Below are positions 7,648 to 14,358 of a stretch of 16,109 nucleotides of DNA, piece after piece. Every line of letters begins with the position of its first letter. Within the stretch, counting starts at the first letter, position 1. The stretch covers positions 1 to 16,109 of the forward strand of contig CANPVW010000063.1 in assembly GCA_947581745.1 (NCBI GenBank), read 5' to 3'. Source of the DNA: Candidatus Benthicola azotiphorus (lineage in GTDB: Bacteria; Gemmatimonadota; Gemmatimonadetes; Palauibacterales; Palauibacteraceae). Both the position numbers and the translations under genes were made by a program. The notes below the pieces were generated by a model. That model ran no database searches. It saw only the letters and a program-made list of their open reading frames with translations, and had not been told where the DNA came from.

Positions 7648-7682
7648 CGATATATCGATAAGAATAACATACCGATATATCG
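7648..7682. promoter_or_regulatory. Paired palindromes CGATATATCG, likely PadR operator
   Basis: The 10-bp palindrome CGATATATCG occurs at 7648-7657 and again at 7673-7682, 25 bp centre to centre, in an AT-rich island within GC-rich DNA. One copy lies in the spacer of the predicted padR promoter and the other near the expected transcription start. A bound dimer at either would block RNA polymerase. Two-site palindromic operators are usual for PadR regulators, but this exact motif is assigned here by position only. Confidence 0.7.
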
Positions 7683-7693
7683 AAAACCGTCAA
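7666..7693 (-). promoter_or_regulatory. Sigma-70-type promoter of the padR-SHOCT-tag operon
   Basis: On the minus strand TTGACG (7688-7693) and TATGTT (7666-7671) are separated by 16 bp. This gives a start site near 7658-7660, about 55 bases before the PadR ATG. The upstream palindrome lies inside the spacer. This is the clearest promoter in the window. Confidence 0.65.
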
Positions 7694-7702
7694 GGGGGTG
7701 GC

Positions 7703-7724
7703 GCTCGGGGCCCCTTCTCCGAGC
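7703..7724. terminator. Weak hairpin after the permease gene
   Basis: GCTCGG at 7703-7708 pairs with CCGAGC at 7719-7724 around a 10-base loop. It starts 3 bases after the permease stop and 10 bp before the padR -35 box. There is no T-run, so transcription from the permease gene may read through into padR. Confidence 0.3.
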
Positions 7725-7726
7725 CG

Positions 7727-10231
7727 TCAGTGATACCTCAGCGCCTCCATGGGATCCACACGCACGGCCCGATGAGCAGGTATGTAGCTCGCGAGGAGCG
7801 TGACCACGGTCAGGAGGATGCCCACGGCCAGGAAGGTGGCCGGATCCGTCGCCGTGACACCGGTCAGCAGACTCGCCACGGCCCGGGTAAGAGCCAGCGA
7901 CACCACGAGGCCGACCGCGACCCCCGCGACGGCGAGCGCGATTCCCCGCCGCACGACCATCCGCAGGATGTGGGGGCTCTCCGCCCCGAAGGCCATGTAG
8001 ACCCCGATCTCGTGCGTGCGCTGCCGGACGAGAGACGAGATGACCCCGTACAGGCCCACCGAGGCCAGCACCAGCGCCACACCGGCGAAGATCCCGATCA
8101 GGATCATCGCGAAACGAGTAGGACCCTTGGCCAGCCTCACGTACTCGTCCATCGTGGTGACGGCCGCGACGGGCATCTCTGGATCCAGACCGGCGACCAC
8201 GGCTCGAATCGCCGGCACGAGAGTGGCGGGGTCCTTCTCGGTCCGCACGGCCATGGTGACGTTGAAGAACGCGCCCTGCAACCGGTACGGGAAGTAGATG
8301 GTCTCGCGACCCGCCACGCGCGGGTCCTGCGATCGTACGTTCTCGACCACTCCCACGACCTTCACCCACCGCTGCTGCGGCCCCGTCCCGTCGAACGGGC
8401 TGACCACGGTCTGGAGGTAGCGACCGATCGGGTCCTCTCCGGGCCAGGCTCGCGCGGCGAGCGCCCGGTCGACGATCACGACCTCGGACGCATCGTCGTT
8501 CTCCCGCTGGTTGTGGAACCGCCCGTCGAGCAGCCGGAGACCGAGGGCACTGAAGTACCCGGGAGTGGCGAACCGGTAGTCCGCCTCCAGGACGCCCCAG
8601 TCCTCCACGTCTGCGTTCTTCACCGAATACGGAGAGGTCCAGAAGCGACCGCTCAGGGGGAGAACCTGCACGGCCCCGGCCCGCTTCACTCCCGGCAGCG
8701 CCTCCAGCCGCTGTTCGAGCTCCGAGACGAACAGCGCGCGGTCGTCCGGGCTCCCGTACTCGGACCGCAGGCCCGGCATGGCGATCCGGAACGTGACGAC
8801 GCCCTTCGGCTCGAAGCCGAGGTCCTGGTGCTGGAGGGCGAGGAACGACCGGAACATCAGTCCGGCCCCGATCAGGAGGACCATCGAGAGGGCCACCTCC
8901 GCCACGACCAGCACGCTCCTCAACCGACGGCGTCTCACGTCGGGCGAAACGGTCCCCCGGTCCTTCAGGCAGTCGTTGAGGTCCGGCTTCGAGGCCTGGA
9001 GAGCCGGAACGAGTCCGAAGATGACCGCCGCGAACAGGCTCGCGCCGAGCGTGAACAGGAGAACCGGGCCACCGATGCCGACCTCGCTCACGCGCGGCAG
9101 GTTGGCCGGGCGGAGCGCGAGCAGCAGGTCCACTCCCCAGCGCGCCAGCAGCAGGCCGGCCAGTCCTCCGACTACGGCCAGCAGGATGCTCTCGGTGAGC
9201 AGCTGCCGGACGATCCTCCCCCTCGAACCGCCGAGCGCCGCCCGGATCGCCATCTCCTTCTCCCGGGCCGCCGCCTGAACCAGCAGGAGATTCGCGACGT
9301 TAGCGCACGCGATGAGGAGCACGAAAGCGACGGCTCCGAACAGCGCGAGGAGAATCGTCCTCGCGTGCCCGACGATGTCGGCGTGCATCGGCTTCACGTC
9401 GATGTAGATCTCGCCATCTCGGTTGTATTCGAATCGGTCGCGTTGCCAGGCCGCCACCTTGTCCACCTGCAGCTGCGCCTGAGCCAGCGTCACGCCCGGC
9501 TTCAGACGCGCGATGACCCGCCGATTCGCGTTGGCGCTCGTGCGGGGCTGCTGGCGGTAGTCGAAGCGGGTGGGATTCCAGACGTCGATCCCGCTCGGCA
9601 TCCCGGCGTTCGCCGGCATCAGCAGCTCGAACCCCGCAGGCATCACACCGACCACCGTGTTGGCGAAGTCGTTGATCCTGAGGGTGCTGCCGATCACTTC
9701 AGGCGAGCCGCCGAACCGCCGCATCCACAGGCCGTGGCTGATCACGACGTTGTTCACGGGCGGGGGCGCACCGGGTGCGAACGCGTCCGGCGGGAACGGC
9801 TCCTCGTCCTCGGGCACGAACGTGCGGCCCACGGCGGCTTGCACGCCGAGCACATCGAAGAAGTTCGCCGTGACTCCGGCGACACGGACCTCGATCGGGT
9901 CGCCGTCCCCGGTCAGGTTCTGCTCGAAGGTCCGGTCCGTCGCCGCGACGCCCTCGAACACGTCCGTGTGATCCCGGATGTCCATCACGTCGGCCGGCGG
10001 CATCGGGCCGTCGTAGAACTCGGTCGCCTCGATGCGATGACGAAGCAACACGAGCCGATCCGGATCGGCGTACGGAAGCGGACGGAGAAGCACGGCGTGG
10101 ATCACGCTGAAGATGGCCGTGTTGGCCCCGATGCCGAGGGCCAGCGTCAGCACGACCACCGCCGTGTGGCCCGGGTGCTTGAGAAGCGAGCGCAGCCCGA
10201 ATCTCATGTCCTGTCCCAGCGCGCTCATCAT
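7727..10231 (-). CDS. ADOP-type duplicated FtsX/MacB-like ABC permease without ATPase
   Basis: Inner-membrane protein of 834 residues made of two tandem MacB-periplasmic-core plus FtsX units, the architecture called acidobacterial duplicated orphan permease. It starts with the typical DMRFGLRSLL...LGIGANTAIF (first helix about 22-47). A periplasmic core with ANFFDVLG follows at about 50-285, then helices near 293-318, 347-370 and 389-411. The second unit begins with RRRLRSVLVVAEVALSMVLL (helix about 437-460). It has its own core (TPGYFSALG) and three C-terminal helices ending in PAHRAVRVDPMEALRYH. No ATP-binding gene lies nearby, matching the 'orphan' label. Members may act as mechanotransmission or efflux-type permeases, but function is unproven. 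Two ATGs are adjacent: the 10231 start lies 4 bases after GGAG, and the 10228 start has better 7-base spacing. The PadR gene downstream probably belongs functionally with it. Confidence 0.93.
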   Translation of the reverse strand: MMSALGQDMRFGLRSLLKHPGHTAVVVLTLALGIGANTAIFSVIHAVLLRPLPYADPDRLVLLRHRIEATEFYDGPMPPADVMDIRDHTDVFEGVAATDRTFEQNLTGDGDPIEVRVAGVTANFFDVLGVQAAVGRTFVPEDEEPFPPDAFAPGAPPPVNNVVISHGLWMRRFGGSPEVIGSTLRINDFANTVVGVMPAGFELLMPANAGMPSGIDVWNPTRFDYRQQPRTSANANRRVIARLKPGVTLAQAQLQVDKVAAWQRDRFEYNRDGEIYIDVKPMHADIVGHARTILLALFGAVAFVLLIACANVANLLLVQAAAREKEMAIRAALGGSRGRIVRQLLTESILLAVVGGLAGLLLARWGVDLLLALRPANLPRVSEVGIGGPVLLFTLGASLFAAVIFGLVPALQASKPDLNDCLKDRGTVSPDVRRRRLRSVLVVAEVALSMVLLIGAGLMFRSFLALQHQDLGFEPKGVVTFRIAMPGLRSEYGSPDDRALFVSELEQRLEALPGVKRAGAVQVLPLSGRFWTSPYSVKNADVEDWGVLEADYRFATPGYFSALGLRLLDGRFHNQRENDDASEVVIVDRALAARAWPGEDPIGRYLQTVVSPFDGTGPQQRWVKVVGVVENVRSQDPRVAGRETIYFPYRLQGAFFNVTMAVRTEKDPATLVPAIRAVVAGLDPEMPVAAVTTMDEYVRLAKGPTRFAMILIGIFAGVALVLASVGLYGVISSLVRQRTHEIGVYMAFGAESPHILRMVVRRGIALAVAGVAVGLVVSLALTRAVASLLTGVTATDPATFLAVGILLTVVTLLASYIPAHRAVRVDPMEALRYH

Positions 10232-10414
10232 CTAACTCCGCTAGAGGAACCGGGCGACACCGCCGCGCACCCGTACATTCGCGGAATCAGCAACCGGCGT
10301 GCCACGGACAGGTCAGCGTCTATCTCACCGTGCGGCATGCATATGGAAGCCAGAGGCGACCGCCTGCCCGTCGATGGCCGTGTCCGCTTATGGGACGCCC
10401 TGTCCGGCAGGAGA
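10232..10414. other. Intergenic gap between YbaK-like and permease genes
   Basis: These 183 bp lie between two minus-strand genes and should contain the permease promoter. GGAG before the permease start is the only clear signal. I find no convincing -35/-10 pair, no copy of the CGATATATCG palindrome and no strong terminator; a CCTG-CCGGA-CAGG mini-hairpin near the YbaK-like stop is too short to count. Confidence 0.4.
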
Positions 10415-10897
10415 TCACACGCGCTCGCGCGGCGGTCCGGACAGGTTCGCGGGAACCGGCTCACACAGCCGTTCGAAATCCGCGTACGACATCTCGATCG
10501 CCGTCCGGTGATCGCCGGCGTGGAACGCGATCCTCTCCTCCTCGCGCAGCATCTCGTCGACGAAGGTCTCCTGCCCGTACAGCTCGCCGAACGGCGGCAT
10601 CGCTCCGAGGTCGCAGTCCGGGTAGAGATCCTGGAACTCCGCCTCGCGGGCGATCTCCACGTCCTCGGTCCCCACCAGGCGTCTCATCTTGGCCAGGTCC
10701 AGCCGGCGCGTGGCGGGAACCACCGCCAGGGCCGGCTCGCCGGCCACCAGGACGGCTACCGTCTTGGCCCAGTGACGGCCCGCGACGTGACTGGCGGCAG
10801 CTTCCTCCTGAGCCGTGAAAGCGACGGGGTGGTCGATCACTTCGAACGAAACGCCGCTCTCCTCGAGCAGCCTCTCGAGCCGATTCGCTACACTCAT
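10415..10897 (-). CDS. YbaK/EbsC-family aminoacyl-tRNA deacylase
   Basis: Trans-editing protein of 160 residues that hydrolyses mischarged tRNA (Cys- or Ala-tRNA(Pro) in characterised relatives). Lys45 in the segment GRHWAKTVAVLV corresponds to the conserved Lys of YbaK. The GxxxP-type loop appears as DLGAMPPFGELYG at about residues 96-108, followed by the ETFVDEML segment typical of the group. Length and lack of extra domains fit a free-standing deacylase rather than a ProRS insertion domain. The ATG at 10897 follows AAAGGGAGGG with normal spacing. It lies 33 bases after the aminopeptidase P gene on the same strand, so the two are probably co-transcribed. Which mischarged tRNA it edits cannot be decided from the sequence. 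Confidence 0.9.
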   Translation of the reverse strand: MSVANRLERLLEESGVSFEVIDHPVAFTAQEEAAASHVAGRHWAKTVAVLVAGEPALAVVPATRRLDLAKMRRLVGTEDVEIAREAEFQDLYPDCDLGAMPPFGELYGQETFVDEMLREEERIAFHAGDHRTAIEMSYADFERLCEPVPANLSGPPRERV

Positions 10898-10930
10898 GGC
10901 GCCCTCCCTTTCATACGTCTTCCGGTCGCG

Positions 10931-12571
10931 TCACTCTCCGGCGGCGAGGGACGCCGGGCCCGGTTCCGCCATCAACGCCTCGATCTCGGCGACGGTCTTC
11001 GGGGCCTCCGCGGACAGCACGACCGGTCCGTGCGGCGTGATGAGAATGTCGTCCTCGATCCGTACCCCCACGTTCCACCACCGCTCATCGACTCCCTCGC
11101 CCGGGCGGATGTAGATACCGGGCTCGACGGTGACCACGTCCCCGGGGCGGAACGGTCCGTAGGTGCCCACGTCGTGGACATCCAGGCCCAGGTAGTGGCT
11201 CACTCCGTGCGGAAAGTAGCGTCGAAGCTCGGAGCTGGATCCGATGATCCCGAGCCGTTCCAGTCCTTCCGCCAGTACCGTGGAGGCGGCTTCGTTCAGG
11301 TCCCTGAAGCCCGCTCCCGGCGTCGCCGCCGCGATCGCCGCCTCCTGCGCCGCCAGCACGATCTCGTAAATCTGCCGCTGGGGCTCGCTGAAGCGTCCGT
11401 TCACCGGCGCCGTCCGGGTCACGTCGGCCGAGTAGCCCCGGTATTCGGCTCCGATGTCCATCACGACGAGGTCTCCATCCTCCATCCGGCGGCGGTTCGA
11501 CTCGTAGTGCAGAATGGTGCTGTTCTCTCCGCTCCCGACGATGCTGGGAAATCCGGTGTGCTCCGCGCCCGCCCTATGGAAGACGTACTCGATGACCGCT
11601 TCCACCTCGTACTCTCGCATCCCGGGCTCTATCGAGCGCAGCGCCTGACGGTGCGCGGCGGCCGTGGCATCGATCGCCGCCTGGAGGAACCGCAGCTCCT
11701 CCTCCGTCTTCACCTCTCTCAGGTCCGAGAGGACCGACTCGAGGTCCGTGGAGTTCGCGAATCCGGCCATCGCGCTGTCACGCCAGGCGAGCCAGGCGTC
11801 CACGCTTCCGGCTTCCACGAAAGCCCGGGCCATGCGGGCCGCCTCCCCGTCGGCCGGTCCCGCGGCGCCGGCCATTCTCTCCACCATCCCCCTCGCCCGG
11901 TCGTACGCCGCGGCGTCGTTGACCCGAAGCAGCCCCCTCTGAAGGGCCCCGGCCCTTCCCGGTTCCGGCTCGAAGGTGGGTATCCGCTCCTTCAGCCACG
12001 CGACCTGCGCCCCGTACTCCGAGCCTGGATCGAGCCCCGCGGGCCACGGAAGCACGTAGGGTCGCCTCGTCTCGATGAGGGGACCCGCGATCTCCTCGAA
12101 GCGCTCGGGCTCCACGGCGAGCTGCACTCCGAGTTCGCGCATCGCTCCCTCGGCCCCCAGTCGCCTGCCTGTCCAGGCCTCGGTGGCGGGGTCGCGCGCC
12201 CGGACCACGAGGATCTCCTGCACCGTCTTTCCACCCACCTCCGTTCCGCCCGGGACCAGAAGCAGGATCGTCGAGGGTTCCGTCATCCCCGTGAGGTAGT
12301 AGAGATCGCTGGATGGGTGGTACTCGTAGTCGACGTCGTTCGAGCGGGCCCTCTCCGGAGAGGCCAGCACGATCGCGACGGCGTCTTCCGGAAGAGCCTC
12401 CAGCACGGCCTGCCTGCGGCCGCGGTGAAACTCCGGGGAGGGCCGGTCTTCTCCGTAGAACGGCCCGGAATCGTCGCTCGCTCGCCCGTCGGTGCCCTGC
12501 CCGTTCGCGGGTGCGACGGCCAGGACTAGGGCCAGGGACGCGATCAGCGCGCTGCGAATGTCCACGATCAT
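10931..12571 (-). CDS. pepP: Xaa-Pro aminopeptidase (M24B, aminopeptidase P), predicted exported
   Basis: Metallopeptidase of 546 residues that removes an N-terminal residue preceding proline. An uncleaved-looking signal region (residues 1-25, ending A-N-G-Q) is present, whereas E. coli PepP is cytoplasmic. Residues about 45-175 form the aminopeptidase P N-domain. The pita-bread catalytic domain starts near 285 (REVKTEEELRFLQ). Dinuclear metal ligands are Asp372 and Asp383 (MDIGAEYRGYSADVTRT), His459 (HGVSHYLGLDVHD), Glu483 (TVEPGIY) and Glu506 (VRIEDD). Residues about 205-280 form an Ala/Arg-rich helical segment longer than the usual linker. The start ATG has only a weak GGGAAT before it; an internal start would lose the signal. 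It lies between the MerR-TPR gene (39-base gap) and the YbaK-like gene. A role with the exported S9 peptidases is inferred. Confidence 0.94.
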   Translation of the reverse strand: MIVDIRSALIASLALVLAVAPANGQGTDGRASDDSGPFYGEDRPSPEFHRGRRQAVLEALPEDAVAIVLASPERARSNDVDYEYHPSSDLYYLTGMTEPSTILLLVPGGTEVGGKTVQEILVVRARDPATEAWTGRRLGAEGAMRELGVQLAVEPERFEEIAGPLIETRRPYVLPWPAGLDPGSEYGAQVAWLKERIPTFEPEPGRAGALQRGLLRVNDAAAYDRARGMVERMAGAAGPADGEAARMARAFVEAGSVDAWLAWRDSAMAGFANSTDLESVLSDLREVKTEEELRFLQAAIDATAAAHRQALRSIEPGMREYEVEAVIEYVFHRAGAEHTGFPSIVGSGENSTILHYESNRRRMEDGDLVVMDIGAEYRGYSADVTRTAPVNGRFSEPQRQIYEIVLAAQEAAIAAATPGAGFRDLNEAASTVLAEGLERLGIIGSSSELRRYFPHGVSHYLGLDVHDVGTYGPFRPGDVVTVEPGIYIRPGEGVDERWWNVGVRIEDDILITPHGPVVLSAEAPKTVAEIEALMAEPGPASLAAGE

Positions 12572-12578
12572 GATTCCC

Positions 12579-12594
12579 GCCGGTTTCGGCCGGC
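12579..12594. other. Short inverted repeat before the aminopeptidase P start
   Basis: GCCGG at 12579-12583 and CCGGC at 12590-12594 pair around a 6-base loop in the 39-bp gap between the MerR-TPR stop and the aminopeptidase P start. It may modulate read-through or translation, or be chance in GC-rich DNA. Confidence 0.2.
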
Positions 12595-12610
12595 CCCGCT
12601 GCCAGGGCGG

Positions 12611-13441
12611 CTAATTGATCTTGACCAGCTCGCTGTAACTCCTCAGGTGCCGCAGGGCAGCCGCGCGGTCGCCAGCCCGCTCGTACAGGCGCGACAGGTT
12701 GTAGTAAGCGTCCGCGAGCAGGGGGTCGCATTCGATCGCCCGGCGGTATACCTCGGTCGCCTCATCGGGCTTGCCCATGTCCTCCAGGACGACACCCAGG
12801 TTGTAGGCTGCCGTGGCACTCTGCGGATCGGCCCGCAGGGCGAGCCGGTAACACACCTCCGCCCCTTCCAGATCCGAGCGCTCGTGCAGGAGGACACCGA
12901 GGTTGACATGGGCGTCCGACAATCCCGCATCCAGCTCCACTGCCCGCCGGAACGCCTCCATCGCCTGGTCCGGAGAGCCGGCCTGGAGACCGCATCCGAG
13001 CTCGTACCAGTCCTCGGCCTTGAGACGGCGCTCCGCCGTCACGGGGCGCGCCCTGCGGCGGTCCAGCGGCTCCACGTCCGCCCCGCTGTCGTCGACCCGG
13101 AGGCCGAGCTGCACCTGCCCGGACTCGGGATTCCAGGCGAGCTCTTCGTCCTGGACCACCAGCTCGTCCGCTTCGAGGGTAATGCGGATCGCCGTGAGCG
13201 GTCGATCCGCGGGAAGCTGTCGCTTGAGATCGCGAAGCGACCGGAGCAGCCGCCGCGGCGACACTCCCGATTTCTCGAGCTCGAGGGCGGCCCGGAGCAG
13301 CACGAGGTCTCGGAATTCGAACCTGTACCAGCCGCGAGCCGGCCGCTCTGGATGCAGATCCGCCGACGCGGCCAGACGCCGCACACGCTCCTGGGACAGG
13401 CCCAGGACTTCCGCGACTTCCCCGGTCGAGTAGTTCGCCAC
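12611..13441 (-). CDS. MerR-type HTH and tetratricopeptide repeat fusion protein
   Basis: Cytoplasmic protein of 276 residues. Residues 3-75 form a MerR-like winged helix (YSTGEVAEVLGLSQERVRRL, then WYRFEFRDLVLLRAA and a helix with SGVSPRRLLRSLRDL). A beta-rich linker at 82-115 contains ADELVVQDEELAWNPESGQV. Four TPR units follow at about 141-173, 174-207, 208-241 and 242-274, each with the W/Y-x-L-G ... A-x-x-x-Y/F-x-x-A pattern. No cysteine-based metal site or MerR effector domain is present; the TPR array replaces it and should bind a protein partner. The GTG start at 13441 abuts the Ku stop with no spacer (TAA then GTG), with AGGGAT just upstream, so it is probably coupled to Ku. It could regulate end joining or recruit a partner; this is inference. 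HTH and TPR calls are strong. Confidence 0.88.
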   Translation of the reverse strand: MANYSTGEVAEVLGLSQERVRRLAASADLHPERPARGWYRFEFRDLVLLRAALELEKSGVSPRRLLRSLRDLKRQLPADRPLTAIRITLEADELVVQDEELAWNPESGQVQLGLRVDDSGADVEPLDRRRARPVTAERRLKAEDWYELGCGLQAGSPDQAMEAFRRAVELDAGLSDAHVNLGVLLHERSDLEGAEVCYRLALRADPQSATAAYNLGVVLEDMGKPDEATEVYRRAIECDPLLADAYYNLSRLYERAGDRAAALRHLRSYSELVKIN

Positions 13442-14311
13442 TTATCCCTGGCCTGCCGCCCGCTTCTTTTCCGCGCCGCTGGCCCGCGCCGAGGCTCGCT
13501 TCGCGGGCTTGCGGCCTTTCGCGCTCTTCGCCCCGCCCGCGCCTGCGCCGAGGCTCGCCTTCAGCGCCTCCATCAGGTCCACGATCTTGTCTTCCGCTTC
13601 CACTTCCGGTGCCGCGGTGATCTCCTCTCCCTCGATCTTCTTCTCGATCAGCGCCATCACCTTCTTCGAGACCTCGTCCTCGTACTTGTGCGGCTCGAAC
13701 GCATCCGAGGCGGCCTGCTCGATCAGCTGGACGGCGAGCGCCAGCTCCTCGTCCTTCACCTCCCCTTCACCGATCGGAACCTCGTCGAACGAGCGCAGCT
13801 CCTCCGAATAGAACAGCTGCTCGAGAAGAAGCCCCTCACCCAGCGGGCGGACGAGCACGAGGTATTCCTTGCCGCGGGCCGCATACCGGGCGAGGGCCGC
13901 CCGGCCCGTCTTCTGGAGCGCGGCGCTCAGCAGGCGGTAGGCTCGCTCGCCGCCGCGGTCGGGGCCCAGGTAGTAGGCCTTGGCGAGGTACATCCTCTCC
14001 ACCTGATCGAAGGGAATGAACTCCGTTATTTCAATAGCGTTAGATGACTGTGCCTCCAGTACTTTCAATTCTTCGGGCGTGAACAGCACGTACTGGTCCC
14101 GAGAGAACTCGTACCCCTTCACGAGCTCCTCGCGCTCGATCAGTCTCTCCTCCGCGGCATCCCAATAGCGCTGCCTCACCCTAGAGCCGGAAGCGGGGTT
14201 GATCCAGTTGAAGGTCACCTTCTGCGAGTTGTCGGCCGTCGAGTACAGCTTGACGGGGACCGAAACGAGGCCGAAGGAAACCGTTGCCGAGGCGATGGGG
14301 CGCGCGCTCAT
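13442..14311 (-). CDS. ku: Non-homologous end-joining protein Ku
   Basis: Bacterial Ku, a homodimer that encircles broken DNA ends and recruits LigD. The 289-residue product opens with SARPIASATVSFGLVSVPVK, the family hallmark, and continues through the Ku bridge and beta-barrel core (residues about 10-250, including RYWDAAEERLIEREELVKGY, MYLAKAYYLGP and GKEYLVLVRP). The tail from about 255 is rich in Lys, Arg and Ala, as in other bacterial Ku proteins where it aids DNA binding or LigD contact. The start was set at the ATG 14311, which has AGGAGAG immediately upstream. An in-frame GTG at 14329 lies before that element and adds only six residues. It diverges from ligD across 47 bp and is followed without a gap by the MerR-TPR gene. 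Confidence 0.97.
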   Translation of the reverse strand: MSARPIASATVSFGLVSVPVKLYSTADNSQKVTFNWINPASGSRVRQRYWDAAEERLIEREELVKGYEFSRDQYVLFTPEELKVLEAQSSNAIEITEFIPFDQVERMYLAKAYYLGPDRGGERAYRLLSAALQKTGRAALARYAARGKEYLVLVRPLGEGLLLEQLFYSEELRSFDEVPIGEGEVKDEELALAVQLIEQAASDAFEPHKYEDEVSKKVMALIEKKIEGEEITAAPEVEAEDKIVDLMEALKASLGAGAGGAKSAKGRKPAKRASARASGAEKKRAAGQG

Positions 14312-14358
14312 ACATCTCTCCTGTTTCACGGGATGCGCTATTAAAATATGCTGTAATC
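14312..14358. promoter_or_regulatory. Compact divergent promoter region of ku and ligD
   Basis: Only 47 bp separate the two start codons, with an AT-rich core at 14339-14349. Toward ligD, TTCACG (14325-14330) and TATGCT (14347-14352) are 16 bp apart and place the start site at about the A of the ligD ATG. Toward ku, TTTAAT within the same core could serve as -10, with a poor -35 inside the ligD start. AGGAGAG (14316-14322) is the ku ribosome site. Box matches are modest; a shared promoter is inferred from geometry. Confidence 0.5.

Noticed and set aside
7673..7682. Palindromes considered as part of a CRISPR or mobile-element end
   Set aside because: Only two copies exist, with no spacers, nuclease or transposase nearby; promoter overlap explains them better.
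7217..12529. Open frame of 1770 codons on the plus strand, opposite padR, the permease, the YbaK-like gene and pepP
   Set aside because: It runs antisense to four recognised genes and across their gaps. Its product is rich in Arg, His, Gly, Pro and Val with no domain, as expected for a GC-rich shadow frame.
12647..14047. 466-codon plus-strand frame opposite ku and the MerR-TPR gene
   Set aside because: Both minus-strand genes are recognisable families; this frame crosses their junction and has no motif.
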